A stretch of 35,649 nucleotides of DNA from JAAYYY01 sp964602995 (GCA_964602995.1 CAZRTM010000034.1:1-35649), one strand, 5' to 3'; positions 22,074-32,115 are shown, counted from the stretch's first letter. The notes: a model not told the origin generated them from the letters alone. Numbers and translations: made by a program.

Positions 22074-24347
22074 ATGACCGACCGCAACCGAGACCCCAGC
22101 CCCTCGCCCCAGGCCCCTATGCCGCTCGACAGCACGTTGCTGTCCCGGCTGCGCATCCTGCTTTTCTTGCTGGCGCTGCTGCTGGCAGGGGGCGTCAGCC
22201 TCCTCAATCCCCTCTTCGAAGCGCCAGATGAACGGCTACATTACCAGTTCGTTCGTTACCTGCTCGACGAACGCGCCCTCCCCCTGCAACCGCAAGACGA
22301 CACTCTGACCCAATATCACCAGCCGCCGCTTTATTATGCCCTGGGCGCGTTGTTTGTGGCCCCCGTCACAGACACCGGCATTGAGCCGCTTCCCAATCCT
22401 TTCTGGCTCAGCTACGAGCCGGGTGAAGTCCATCGCGACAACAAGGCGCAATTTTTACCACAGGTTGCCTACGCCTTTCCTTACCGCAGTACAGCTCTGG
22501 GCGTGCACCTCTTGCGCGCCTGGTCCCTGTTGCTGGTGGTCGCCACACTGTTCCTCTTCCTGCGCATCGCGCGCCAGCTATGGCCCGGCGACCGGCAGCA
22601 GCAGCTCTTGTTCCTGGCCCTCACAGGGCTTAACCCCATGTTCCTTTATATCGGTGGCTCGGCCAATAACGACAATATGGTTGTCTTTCTGGCCACCGCG
22701 TTGCTGTGGCTGGTCATACGCGGCGCCCGACGTGGCTTCACTTTGCGTCTGGCAGTGCTCATTGGCCTCGTGTGGGGCCTGGCCGCGCTGAGCAAAATCA
22801 CCGGCCTCTTCCTCGTCGCCCCCTGGGCCGCAGCCCTGGCCTGGGATGGCTGGCGGCGACGGGCCTGGCGCGGCGTTGTACTACATGCTATGGTCATCAG
22901 CGCCGTGGCTCTCTTGTTCAGCGGCTGGTGGTATGTGCGCAACATCCGCCTCTATGGCGAGCTGTTCGGTATGGAGCGTATGCTAGACATCTGGGGTGAG
23001 CGCCTGCCTGGTGAGATGGACTGGCCCACGTTGCTGTCAACCGCCCGCTACGCGCTGGACACTTTCTGGGGCCGCTTTGGTTATGGGCAGATTGTGCTGC
23101 CTCCTCTCTTCTACCTGCTCTTCGCCCTGCTCACTGCGGCCGGCATCTGGGGGCTGCTGTGCGGCGTGCGCCTCCTGTGGCGGGAGCTGTTGCGCCGTCC
23201 CACAGACGACAATGCGGGAGCCTGGCTGGCGTTGCTGGCCGCGGCCGGCGTCTACCTGCCGGCCCTCTTCTACTTCATCTGGCGCAACCCCAGTGGGGCC
23301 AACGGGCGCTACACCTTTCCTGCGCTGGCCGCCTTTGCTGCCTTCATCGTCCTCGGTCTGACCAACCTGCCCTGGCGCCGCTACCTCAGCGCCGTCGTTA
23401 CTCTCTTTATGGTCGCCGCCGCTCTGGTTTCCCTGGCCTGGCTCGTGCCCTGGACCTACGCCGCGCCGCCACAAGGGCCTGGGCTGCCCGAGCTGGATGG
23501 CGCCAACGAGCTGTTCTGGGGGCAGGGTATGCGCCTCCTGGGCACGCGCCTGGACGAGCGCGACCTCTCGGGGCAGGAAGAGCCGGAGCTGGCGCTCACT
23601 GCCTGCTGGCGCAGCGACGAGCGGCCGGCGCGAAACTACGTCTTCTATGTGCACGTGGTTGATCAGGCTTTTAACGTGCTGGGTGCCCGCGACACGCACA
23701 CCGGGTTGGGCAACTATCCTACCTCGCTCTGGCAGCCGGGCGATACTTTCTGTGATTATGTTAGAGTGCCTTTGCCCAACGCGCCGCAGCCGGTGCAGGT
23801 GGCTGACGTGATTGCCGGCTTCTATGACCCCGAGACAGATGAACCGTTGCAGGCCTACGACGCCTCCGGCGCGCCGCTGGAGCTGGCCGTCATTGACCGC
23901 GTTAAGCTCGGGCAGCCACAACAGGCCATAGACCCCACTGAGACGCTGGCTTCCTTTGACCAGGGTGTCAGCTTGCAGAGCTACGAATGGCCGGCTGAAA
24001 CGGTAGCGCCCGGCGCAACGGTCACGCTGCAGGTCTGGTGGCGTGCCAGCGGTCCGACGGCCGAAAGCTACACCATCTTCGCTCACCTGTTCGGTGCGGA
24101 CGCTGCGCTGTTGACCCAAGATGACCAGTTGCCGCAAGAAGGGCGCTATCCCACCACGTTCTGGGGTCCGGGTGAGGTGATTCGCGATAGTTACACCTTT
24201 ACCATTCCCGAAGATGCGCCGCCCGGTCCTACGACGGCGGCATTGGGCTTCTATCGCCTGCAGGACAACCGCCGTCTGGCCCGCCAGGATACCACGACCC
24301 CTCCCGATGCCGTGGTCATCCCCGGCCCTACTATTGTCCATGAGTGA
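22074..24347 (+). CDS. GT-C-type membrane glycosyltransferase with C-terminal beta modules (copy 1)
   Basis: About 757 residues. After a short basic N-terminus come 10-12 hydrophobic helices up to about residue 460. The first extracytoplasmic loop has the acidic pair A-P-D-E-R-L-H-Y and, after about 40 residues, QPPLYY, the layout of GT39/ArnT-like GT-C enzymes that use lipid-linked sugars. The last 290 residues are soluble and hold two related beta-rich modules, each with a Y-P-T-[ST]-x-W-x-x-G-[DE] motif (NYPTSLWQPGD; RYPTTFWGPGE) and an x-G-F-Y-[DR] motif. First of four co-directional genes of this type. TTG 22068 is six bases upstream in frame; no start has a good ribosome site. Catalysis and substrate are inferred. 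Confidence 0.75.
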   Translation: MTDRNRDPSPSPQAPMPLDSTLLSRLRILLFLLALLLAGGVSLLNPLFEAPDERLHYQFVRYLLDERALPLQPQDDTLTQYHQPPLYYALGALFVAPVTDTGIEPLPNPFWLSYEPGEVHRDNKAQFLPQVAYAFPYRSTALGVHLLRAWSLLLVVATLFLFLRIARQLWPGDRQQQLLFLALTGLNPMFLYIGGSANNDNMVVFLATALLWLVIRGARRGFTLRLAVLIGLVWGLAALSKITGLFLVAPWAAALAWDGWRRRAWRGVVLHAMVISAVALLFSGWWYVRNIRLYGELFGMERMLDIWGERLPGEMDWPTLLSTARYALDTFWGRFGYGQIVLPPLFYLLFALLTAAGIWGLLCGVRLLWRELLRRPTDDNAGAWLALLAAAGVYLPALFYFIWRNPSGANGRYTFPALAAFAAFIVLGLTNLPWRRYLSAVVTLFMVAAALVSLAWLVPWTYAAPPQGPGLPELDGANELFWGQGMRLLGTRLDERDLSGQEEPELALTACWRSDERPARNYVFYVHVVDQAFNVLGARDTHTGLGNYPTSLWQPGDTFCDYVRVPLPNAPQPVQVADVIAGFYDPETDEPLQAYDASGAPLELAVIDRVKLGQPQQAIDPTETLASFDQGVSLQSYEWPAETVAPGATVTLQVWWRASGPTAESYTIFAHLFGADAALLTQDDQLPQEGRYPTTFWGPGEVIRDSYTFTIPEDAPPGPTTAALGFYRLQDNRRLARQDTTTPPDAVVIPGPTIVHE

Positions 24348-24404
24348 AGTAAGTTTGCGTTGTGACGTGTGGTTTCTAGAATTGCTGCAGATTTCAATTG
24401 GATT

Positions 24405-24428
24405 GGCAATCGCAATCGCAATCGCAAT
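24405..24428. repeat. CGCAAT hexamer microsatellite
   Basis: GGCAAT followed by three CGCAAT units, leading into the sequence that is duplicated across the gap. A short tandem repeat at a contig end could have stopped the assembler. Confidence 0.8.
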
Positions 24429-24632
24429 CCCAGGGATTATCAGACCGTGCAGCAAACTTCCGCCACAATGGCAATAGNNNNNNNNNNNNNNNNNNNNNNN
24501 NNNNNNNNNNNNNNNNNNNNNNNNNNNNNNNNNNNNNNNNNNNNNNNNNNNNNNNNNNNNNNNNNNNNNNNNNNNNNCGCAATCCCAGGGATTATCAGAC
24601 CGTGCAGCAAACTTCCGCCACAATGGCAATAG
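24423..24632. other. Assembly gap (100 N) flanked by an identical 55-bp overlap
   Basis: 24423-24477 and 24578-24632 are identical over 55 bp, and the 100 N between them (24478-24577) is a placeholder. An exact overlap of this length at two contig ends is what an unmerged k-mer junction leaves. The true gap may be zero, with only one copy of the 55 bp in the genome. Confidence 0.9.
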
Positions 24633-26866
24633 CGAAGAACGTAGCGCAGAGTAAGACAATGGCCGCCAACTGGCTGCTGCTGCTCATCGTTGCCGGCTAC
24701 GCGCTGCTGGCGCTGGTCTACAACTTCTACACACCGCCCTACGAAGGGCCAGACGAGCCGCAACATTTTGCCTATGTGCTGTGGCTGGCGCAGCGCAATG
24801 AGTTCCCGCCACAGGGCGACGCAGCCTGGGAGACGCCGGTGGAGCAAGAAGCCAGCCAACCGCCATTCTACTACCTGCTGGCCTCCATCCCCGCCCGCCT
24901 GGTGGACCTCGATAATCCGCCGGCCACCTTCCGGCCCAATCCCAACTTCATGGGCCCCTTTCCCCGTGACTTTCCCGATAACGACAACCACGCCGTTCAC
25001 TATCCCGGCGAACGACCGCCGCTGCAGGGTGGATGGCTCGCCTTCTATGGCGCACGTGTCGTCACCACACTTTTCGGCATATTGCTTCTGGTCAGCATGC
25101 ACGGCCTGGCGCGGCAACTATGGCCCGCGTCGCAGCGCAACGCGTTGCTCACCACCCTCTTTGTGGGCAGCATTCCCCAGGTCATTTTCCTGGGCAGCGT
25201 CGTCTCCAACGACATTCCTGTCGCCGCTCTGAGCACGCTGGCGCTCTGGCGGCTGGCCGTTGTGCTGCGCGGCGAGCATAGCGCGCGACAGCTTTTCTTT
25301 GCCGGTGTGGCCCTTGGCCTGGCAACCCTCACCAAGGTGAGCGCGGGTGTGCTGGCGCTGCCTGCCCTGCTGGCGCTGCTCTGGCTCTGGCAATCGCAAC
25401 GGCAGACGATGGGCCAGTTGCTGCGCACGGCATTCTGGCTGGGCGCAGGCGCTTTTCTCGTCGCCGGCTGGTGGTTCATCCGCAGCTGGCTCCTCTATGG
25501 CTCACCGCTGGGGCTGGAAACGCACGACGCAACCCCCTGGGCCATCGCCAATCCCGAAGAGTTGGACCAGGCCTGGCGGCGCTGGTGGGAGGTTTTCCGC
25601 TCCTTCTGGATCTGGCTGGGATGGGGCACCGTGCGTCCGCCGTTCATCACTTACTATATCCTTTTCTCTTTTTTCCTGCTGGCGCTGCCTGGCCTGGCGC
25701 TCAGGCTGCCTGCTGCGCTGCGTGCCCTTCGCGCCAGGCAGCTCGCGCCGCGCACCATCTTGCTGGCCTTCCTGGTCATTGCGCTGCTGGTCACCGGCGT
25801 CTTCCTGGAGGTGTGGATGCGCCGCGTGGTCGCGCCTTATGGCCGCCTGCTCTACCCCGCCATCAGCGCTGTCGCCGTGCTGCTCATCCTCGGCTGGTCG
25901 GCGCTACACCGCTGGCTGCCGTTGCTGCCAATTGCCTTCCTGCTGCTCCTGGCCCTTGTTGCGCCCTTTGCCATCATCCAGCCAGTTTACGCGGCTCCTT
26001 CCGGTCTGACCCCGGAGGAAGTGAGCGCGCTGCAGCCGGATCTCAACCTGCGCTTCGGCCCTTCGCCCGAGGAAGCATTTGCCGAGCTAATCGACGTGGA
26101 GCCGCTGCAACAGTCGGTGCCGGCCGGCGTCCTGGCTCCCATTCGCGTCTGCTGGCGCACGTTGGGTGCAGCGCCGGACGATTACTCAGTGGTGGTGCAG
26201 ATTATAGGCCCGGAGAACGCGCTCGTGGGCACGCGCTGGACCTATCCCGGCCTGGGTACTTATCCGACTTCGCGCTGGGAAGCGGGCCTCGTCTTTTGCG
26301 ATCTGGTGCAGGTGGCGACCGATAGCAAACTGCAGCGCACGTTGGCCTATAATGTGGAGATAGGTATGCTTGACCATGCGACGAAACAGCGCGTGCCAAT
26401 CTTTGATCCATCCGGAACAGAGTGGGAAGTTGCCTTTGTCGACCGCATTCGTGTGGAGGCCGCAGATGTACAGGAGGTAGCTGTGGACCCTGCCGGTCCG
26501 CCGCTGCAGTTGGTGAGGGACGAGGTGCAAACAGTCAACTGGCGGCCGGGAGAAAGCTATGAGTTGACGCTGGAGTGGGCGGCCAATGCCCCGGTCAGCA
26601 CAGACTACAAGGTGTTCGTTCACCTGCGCCACCCCGAAAGCGGCGAGCTGGTGGCACAGGCAGATGGCGATCCGCTCGGCGGCTGGTATCCTACTTCCTG
26701 GTGGCCGGTGGGACAATTAATCAGCGACCGGCGCACCTTTCCGTTGCCTGAGGAGGTTCCGCCCGGCTCCTATCATCTGGTGGCCGGCCTCTACGACCTG
26801 GAGACAGGGCAGCGTCTAGGCCCCGACTATAACCTTGCTGACATTGAAGTGAGCGGCGGCCAATAA
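24623..26866 (+). CDS. GT-C-type membrane glycosyltransferase with C-terminal beta modules (copy 2)
   Basis: 747 residues from ATG 24623; ATG 24659 is an alternative and lies just before the first membrane helix. Membrane domain to about residue 455, with the acidic loop Y-E-G-P-D-E-P-Q-H-F and later QPPFYYL in the first outside loop. The C-terminal 290 residues hold two modules with TYPTSRWEAG and WYPTSWWPVGQ motifs and end with VAGLYDLETGQRL. Same architecture and loop motifs as the genes at 22074 and 29860, so these are paralogues. The start codon lies inside the 55-bp sequence duplicated across the gap, but the coding region itself is intact. Its TAA abuts the GTG of the next gene. Substrate unknown; likely assembly of an envelope glycan or glycolipid. 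Confidence 0.75.
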   Translation: MAIAKNVAQSKTMAANWLLLLIVAGYALLALVYNFYTPPYEGPDEPQHFAYVLWLAQRNEFPPQGDAAWETPVEQEASQPPFYYLLASIPARLVDLDNPPATFRPNPNFMGPFPRDFPDNDNHAVHYPGERPPLQGGWLAFYGARVVTTLFGILLLVSMHGLARQLWPASQRNALLTTLFVGSIPQVIFLGSVVSNDIPVAALSTLALWRLAVVLRGEHSARQLFFAGVALGLATLTKVSAGVLALPALLALLWLWQSQRQTMGQLLRTAFWLGAGAFLVAGWWFIRSWLLYGSPLGLETHDATPWAIANPEELDQAWRRWWEVFRSFWIWLGWGTVRPPFITYYILFSFFLLALPGLALRLPAALRALRARQLAPRTILLAFLVIALLVTGVFLEVWMRRVVAPYGRLLYPAISAVAVLLILGWSALHRWLPLLPIAFLLLLALVAPFAIIQPVYAAPSGLTPEEVSALQPDLNLRFGPSPEEAFAELIDVEPLQQSVPAGVLAPIRVCWRTLGAAPDDYSVVVQIIGPENALVGTRWTYPGLGTYPTSRWEAGLVFCDLVQVATDSKLQRTLAYNVEIGMLDHATKQRVPIFDPSGTEWEVAFVDRIRVEAADVQEVAVDPAGPPLQLVRDEVQTVNWRPGESYELTLEWAANAPVSTDYKVFVHLRHPESGELVAQADGDPLGGWYPTSWWPVGQLISDRRTFPLPEEVPPGSYHLVAGLYDLETGQRLGPDYNLADIEVSGGQ

Positions 26867-29781
26867 GTGGGTAACCTGATGAGCGACGAGTTGCAGAGCC
26901 GGCAGGAGCGAGATGTGGGGCAGCGGAGGCCTGCCTGGAAGGGGCGGCTTGTCTTGCTTTTCATCCTGCTGCTGGCCTTTGCCCTGCGCCTCCACCAGTT
27001 AGAGGGCCAATCGATGTGGAGCGACGAAGGGTTGAGCCTCTACCGCGCGCGCCAGCCTCTGACCACTGTGCTGGCCAGCACCATCGAGGTTGACGGTATT
27101 GTCACGCAGGATACCAACCCGCCGCTCTACTTCCTGATGCTGCATGGCTGGCGTTCCCTGGTGGGCGAGGGCATCTTCCTCCTGCGCTTTGCAGGGGTTG
27201 CCGCCGCCATGCTGGCCATTCCCCTCATCTACCTGCTTGGGCGCCTCTTCTTGACACCCCAGGCCGGGCTGGCAGCGGCGTTCTTTCTGGCGCTTTCACC
27301 GTTCCACGTCTGGCAATCGCAGGTGCTGCGCAACTACGGCCTGCTGATCACTCTCAATCTATTCTCTGTCTACGGCCTCTTTCGCTTCATGTGGTCAGAC
27401 CACCCCCGGCGCTGGCAGTGGCTGCTGCTGTGGCTCGTCGCCGGACTTGCAGGTATCTATACTCACTACTTTGGCTTTTTCATCTTTGCCCTGGGCATTG
27501 TCCTTGCGCCCTACTACATGCTGGGCTTGCAGCGCAAAGCGACGCTGGCCCTGCTGCGCCGCTGGTGGTTGTGGCTCATTCCCCTTGCCGGCTTGCTGCT
27601 GCTCGCGCCCGCCCTGCTGCGCGCCCTGGAACGTTTCCGCGCCGGGCGGCAGATCGATTTCTATGAAGTGCCTTTGCTGGAGCTGTTATGGCGGGCGTTG
27701 GATGCCTACACACTGGGCATGACGCCACAGGCGCTCCACCCTGGCTGGTGGGTGCTGCCCGGCCTTTTGCTTGCCCTCTTCGGCCTGTTCCAGGCCTGGC
27801 GTCGCTCGCGCCCTGCCGCCCTGCTCCTCCTGCTCTACCTCTTCCTGCCCCTGGCTCTACTGATGGCCCTTTCAACCATCAACCCCATCTTCAACGGCGC
27901 GCGCCATCTGCTCATGAGCCTGCCTCCCTTNNNNNNNNNNNNNNNNNNNNNNNNNNNNNNNNNNNNNNNNNNNNNNNNNNNNNNNNNNNNNNNNNNNNNN
28001 NNNNNNNNNNNNNNNNNNNNNNNNNNNNNNTGCGGCTGGGCCTGACGCTGGCTGCCCTGTTCCTGGCTTTCCAGGTTTCGTGGCTCTACCGGCAGTTCAA
28101 CGACCATGATTTCGTGCGCGATGACATCCGTGGCGCGGCGCACTATCTGGAGGCTGTTGCCGAAGAAGGGGACGTGATCGTCCTGCACGATACGTTGATT
28201 AAGGTCATTTTCGACTACTATTATGATGGCGCTGCCCCCGTCGTCGCCGTGCCCCAATATGGGCAGCAGAATCAGGAAGAGGCCATCGTCGACCTGCAGA
28301 ATCTGGGGCAGCAACACTATCGCGTCTGGTTCCTGACCCAACCCGCGCCACGCACTGGCTTTCCGCGCGACCTGTTGTCCACCTGGGCGCGGCGCAACTG
28401 GCTTCGCTTTACGCAGGTTGATTTTCGCTGGATGTGGCTGCCGGTTCAGCTACAGGCCTACACGGCGCAACCGGTCTATACCAGTGCGCCGCCGGAGGCG
28501 ACGCCAATCGGCGAGACGTTCGGCGATGCCCTGCGCCTGCACGCCGTTTCTCTGCCACAGATGGTTGAATCGGGCACGCCCCTGCAGGCCAGCTTCTATT
28601 TCTCCCGACAGCAGCCGTTGTCATCTACCTACGACGTCTCGCTGCGCCTGACCGACGAGACGGGGCAACTGTGGCAGCAGATCGACAGGCCGTTGTGGCT
28701 GGAGTATGCGCCTTCTGACTGGCCCGCAATGGGCATCGTGCGCTATGACCACCTCGGCCAGCTCTACAACGGCCTGCAGCCCGGCGTCTATCAGCTTTGG
28801 CTGCGCCTGACCGACCGCGAAACGGGACAGCCGCTGCCGGTTGCTGAGGGGACGGTGGACCTGCGCCTGCCCGACATCGCCGTCGCTTCTTCCTCCTGCC
28901 AACCGCCGCAGCCCGACTCTCCCCTGCAGCGGCACGGGGCGCTCTTTGGCACAGGCCTTGTCCTCCAGGGCCATTCTCGCCCGCTCAGCAGTTACCGGCC
29001 CGGCCATCTGCTCTCGCTGGACTTGCTGTGGTGCGTGCGCCGCACGCCGGCGGCGGACTATCAGGTGCATATGCGACTGGTTGACGAGAATGGCGCTGTT
29101 CTGCCCAGCTCAGTCGGCACGCTGGGCCGTGTGGACTATCCGCCCACGCGCTGGCAGTCGGGGCAACAGGTGTTGAGCAAGGCCAATCTGGTCATTCCTG
29201 CTGAGGCTGATACGGGCGTCTATACGCTGGAGCTTTCGCTGGTCAATCCCGAAAATGACGATGCGCTGGCGGTGAATGGCCTTCTCGACGGGCGCTCCCT
29301 CTCCATATTTGAAGTGCAGGTGGACAGTTGGCCGCTGGAGACAGAACTGCCGCCAATCCCCATGCCTTTCCGCGCCGATTTCGGTGCGCCGGCGATGATT
29401 GAGCTACACGGTTATGAGTTATCAACGGTACAGCTGGCGCCGGGCGAGCAGGTCGACGTAACTACTTTCTGGCGCGCGGCCTCGGGCAATATCGATGCCT
29501 ATAGCATCTTCCTGCATCTGGGCCACGAAGGAGAGCCGCCCATCGCCCAGTCCGACGGCATCCCTGTCTCTGGCGTCCGCCCCACCAGCGGCTGGCGCGC
29601 AGGTGAGGTCATTGAAGACAGCCGCCTGTTGCAGATCCCCGCCGAGACGCCGCCGGGCACCTACCAGCTTTCCATCGGATTCTATGCCCCGGAGACAGGG
29701 CAGCGCCTGCCGGCCTTCGTCGATGGCCAGCACGTGCCCAACGATGTGGTGCTTTTACAGCGGATTCAGATCAGGCCATGA
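26867..29781 (+). CDS. GT39-like membrane protein with three beta modules, interrupted by an assembly gap (copy 3)
   Basis: One gene split by 100 N (27931-28030). Left part: about 350 residues of membrane helices with the first-loop motif W-S-D-E-G-L-S and N-P-P-L-Y-F, typical of GT39/PMT-like proteins. Right part, in a different frame because the gap size is arbitrary: a final hydrophobic segment, a soluble region (DVIVLHDTLIKVIFDYYYDG), then three beta-rich modules, the last with RPTSGWRAGEVIEDS and SIGFYAPETGQRLPAF. More diverged from the other three genes in its membrane part, but its tail is the same family. GTG 26867 follows the previous TAA directly; ATG 26879 is an alternative. About 60-80 residues are probably missing in the gap. 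Confidence 0.7.
27931..28030. other. Assembly gap (100 N)
   Basis: Exactly 100 N, a placeholder of unknown real length. Left and right flanks share no overlap, unlike the gap at 24478. It lies within the membrane domain of the 26867-29781 gene and shifts its frame. Confidence 0.97.
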
Positions 29782-29819
29782 CGAGAGGCGACCGGCAGCC
29801 TCTGCCCCGAGCTGCTGGT

Positions 29820-29848
29820 TTGATGGGCCTCGCACAAACAGTTATCAT
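29820..29848 (+). promoter_or_regulatory. Promoter of the fourth GT-C gene
   Basis: TTGATG (29820-29825), 17-bp spacer, TATCAT (29843-29848). Predicted start near 29855, only about 5 nt before ATG 29860, so the transcript would be nearly leaderless. No Shine-Dalgarno is present. Confidence 0.45.
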
Positions 29849-29859
29849 CGCCCGTCCAG

Positions 29860-32115
29860 ATGACGAACGTGAATGAACACCTCGATACACCCGCCCTGAT
29901 TGCTGGCCTGGGGCACGGGCGCCTGCTGGCTCTGCTCCTGCTGCTCTACCTACTGTTAGGACTCTCCTACGCGGCGGCAACTCCGCCTCTGGAATCGTCG
30001 GATGAGTACAAGCATTACCCCGTGGTGCAGTATATCCAGCAGCAGGGGGCGCTGCCCGTGCTGGACCCCGACGACCCTGGGCGCTGGCTGCAGGAGGGCG
30101 CACAACCGCCGCTCTACTACCTGCTCATGGCGGGCCTCACGGCCTCGATTGACACCAGCGACCTGCCCCGGCTGCACCGCATCAATGAACATGCGTTTAT
30201 CGGCGACCCCAACCAGACCGGCAACAAGAACCTCATCCTGCACGACCCGGCGCAAGAGGCGTTTCCCTGGCAGGGTTCCGTGCTTGCCATCTACGTCATT
30301 CGCTTCGCCACGCTATTGTTAGGCGCGGGCACGCTCTTACTGGTCAACCGCCTGGGAACGGCAGCCTTCAACAGTGACGTGGGTCTGCTGGCGGCGACGC
30401 TGGTGGCCTTCAATCCCATGTACCTCTTTGTCCATGCCGCGGTCAACAACGACGCGCTTTCTATTCTCCTGGGTCATGCTGCGCTTTACGCCCTCTTCCT
30501 CATCTGGCGCGATGTGCCCGACCCGCCCCACAACTGGCGGCGCTATGCTCTGCTCGGCCTGTTGCTGGGGTTGGGCCTGCTCACCAAGCTCAGTCTGGGC
30601 GCATTGTTGCTCCTGACCGGCATTGCCCTGGCCATCCTTGCCTGGCGTCGCCAGCAGTGGCGTTTGCTCTTCCTTGGCGGTGGCCTGGTCGCCGGCATTG
30701 CACTGCTTATGACCGTGCCCTGGCTATGGCGCAACTGGCAGCTCTATGGTGACCCTACGGCGATGAACGTCTTTATTGCGGTGCAGGGCACGCGCGATGA
30801 GCCGCTGACCCTGGCCGGCTGGCGAGCGGAGTTCGGTACCTTCTACCGCAGCTTCTGGGGGCTGTTCGGCGGCGTCAACGTCGCCGCGCCCCAATTTATT
30901 TATACGCTCTATAACGTGTTTGCCCTCGTCGCCGTGACCGCCTTTGGCCTCTGGCTCTGGCGTAATCGCGGCCGGCAGCCGCGCGGCCTCTGGCTGTTGC
31001 TGACCTGGCCCCTGCTCATCTTCCTCTTCTTGCTGCGCTGGACCATCATCTCTCCCGCGTTTCAGGGCCGCCTCATTTTCCCGGCCGTGGGCGCGCTGGC
31101 CATTCTCGCTGCGCAGGGGCTGCTGGGCCTGCTGGGTGGCTCGCGCCGCCGGCTGACCATTCTCCTCGCGCTGGCCGCCTTCACCATCGCTGCCCTGCTG
31201 CCCTGGCAAACGATCCGCCCCGCCTACGCCTACCCGCAACCACTGGCCGAGGTACCTGAAGAGGCGCGCTTCGGCCCCGTCCGTTTCCAGGCGCCCGACG
31301 GTGAAATCGACCTGGTGGGCGTAGAGGTGGCGCCAGACCAGAGCGTAATCCCCGGTGGTAATCCGGTTGAGGTGATCCTTTATTGGCAGGCGGCGCAACC
31401 GGTGCGGAACAATTACCTGACCAGTGTGCACCTGCTGGGCCGCGAGCTGGAGTCGGTAGGCGCGGTGAACCGCCACCCGGCGCGGGGTATGATTCCTACC
31501 AGCCGCTGGCAGGAAGGGGAGATTTATCGCGACGTCTACCGCCTGTATGCTTCCCCCCGCGCCGAAGCTCCCACCCGCCTGCGCCTCAGCGTGGCCCTGT
31601 TCGACCCACAGACGGACCAGAATCTGCCCATGTTTGACTCTGCCGGCAATCAGCTCTCGCTGTTGCTGGTGGGCGAAGCGCGCCTGGGCTCCCATGCCGG
31701 CGCCGAAACGCCCGCGCCTCCAGCCGGCGACCCGGTCCCCTTCGCCCAGGGCATCTGGCTCCAGGGCTACGGCCTCCGGCCGCAGAGACCACAGCCCGGC
31801 GACGTGGTCGAGCTGGACCTCTACTGGCAGGCTACTGCACCACCAGACGCTGCTTACACCGTTTTCATTCACCTCATGCGCGGCGAGGAGCAGGTGCTGG
31901 TCGCTGATGGCCCGCCCCTCAACGGCGATTACCCCACGTCGTTCTGGCGTGATGGCGATGCCATTGTAGACACGCACCTCATCCCCCTGCCGGCCGATTT
32001 GCCCGCCGGAAGCTATGAAATTGCCGTTGGCCTTTATGATCCGGAGACGGGCGTTCGTGTTCCTCGTGAGGATGGGGGGGATGCGGTGCGTGTTTTGGTG
32101 GAGATTGGAGATTAG
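29860..32115 (+). CDS. GT-C-type membrane glycosyltransferase with C-terminal beta modules (copy 4)
   Basis: 751 residues. Membrane helices to about residue 455; the first outside loop has E-S-S-D-E-Y-K-H-Y and later QPPLYYLL, the same acidic pair and aromatic motif as copies 1 and 2. Two C-terminal beta modules carry MIPTSRWQEGE and DYPTSFWRDGD motifs, ending in AVGLYDPETGVRVPR. The last four residues (E-I-G-D) and the stop TAG are made by the GGAGATT repeat at 32099-32129, so the repeat has intruded into or replaced the original end. Separated from copy 3 by 78 bp that contain a plausible promoter. Probable transfer of sugars from a lipid carrier on the outer face of the membrane (inferred). 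Confidence 0.78.
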   Translation: MTNVNEHLDTPALIAGLGHGRLLALLLLLYLLLGLSYAAATPPLESSDEYKHYPVVQYIQQQGALPVLDPDDPGRWLQEGAQPPLYYLLMAGLTASIDTSDLPRLHRINEHAFIGDPNQTGNKNLILHDPAQEAFPWQGSVLAIYVIRFATLLLGAGTLLLVNRLGTAAFNSDVGLLAATLVAFNPMYLFVHAAVNNDALSILLGHAALYALFLIWRDVPDPPHNWRRYALLGLLLGLGLLTKLSLGALLLLTGIALAILAWRRQQWRLLFLGGGLVAGIALLMTVPWLWRNWQLYGDPTAMNVFIAVQGTRDEPLTLAGWRAEFGTFYRSFWGLFGGVNVAAPQFIYTLYNVFALVAVTAFGLWLWRNRGRQPRGLWLLLTWPLLIFLFLLRWTIISPAFQGRLIFPAVGALAILAAQGLLGLLGGSRRRLTILLALAAFTIAALLPWQTIRPAYAYPQPLAEVPEEARFGPVRFQAPDGEIDLVGVEVAPDQSVIPGGNPVEVILYWQAAQPVRNNYLTSVHLLGRELESVGAVNRHPARGMIPTSRWQEGEIYRDVYRLYASPRAEAPTRLRLSVALFDPQTDQNLPMFDSAGNQLSLLLVGEARLGSHAGAETPAPPAGDPVPFAQGIWLQGYGLRPQRPQPGDVVELDLYWQATAPPDAAYTVFIHLMRGEEQVLVADGPPLNGDYPTSFWRDGDAIVDTHLIPLPADLPAGSYEIAVGLYDPETGVRVPREDGGDAVRVLVEIGD

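Noticed and set aside
21773..22231. 152-codon plus-strand ORF before GT-C copy 1
   Set aside because: It overlaps the GT-C start region in another frame, has a Pro/Ala-rich low-complexity product and no ribosome site.
24423..24632. Target-site duplication of a mobile element hidden in the gap
   Set aside because: 55 bp is far too long for a target duplication, and no transposase fragment is present at either edge; an unmerged contig overlap explains it.
23037..24659. 540-codon minus-strand ORF crossing the N gap
   Set aside because: It is open only because N codons cannot be stops, and it lies antisense to GT-C copy 1.
30724..31977. 417-codon minus-strand ORF inside the fourth GT-C gene
   Set aside because: Low-complexity Gln/Arg/Gly product opposite a well-supported membrane protein.
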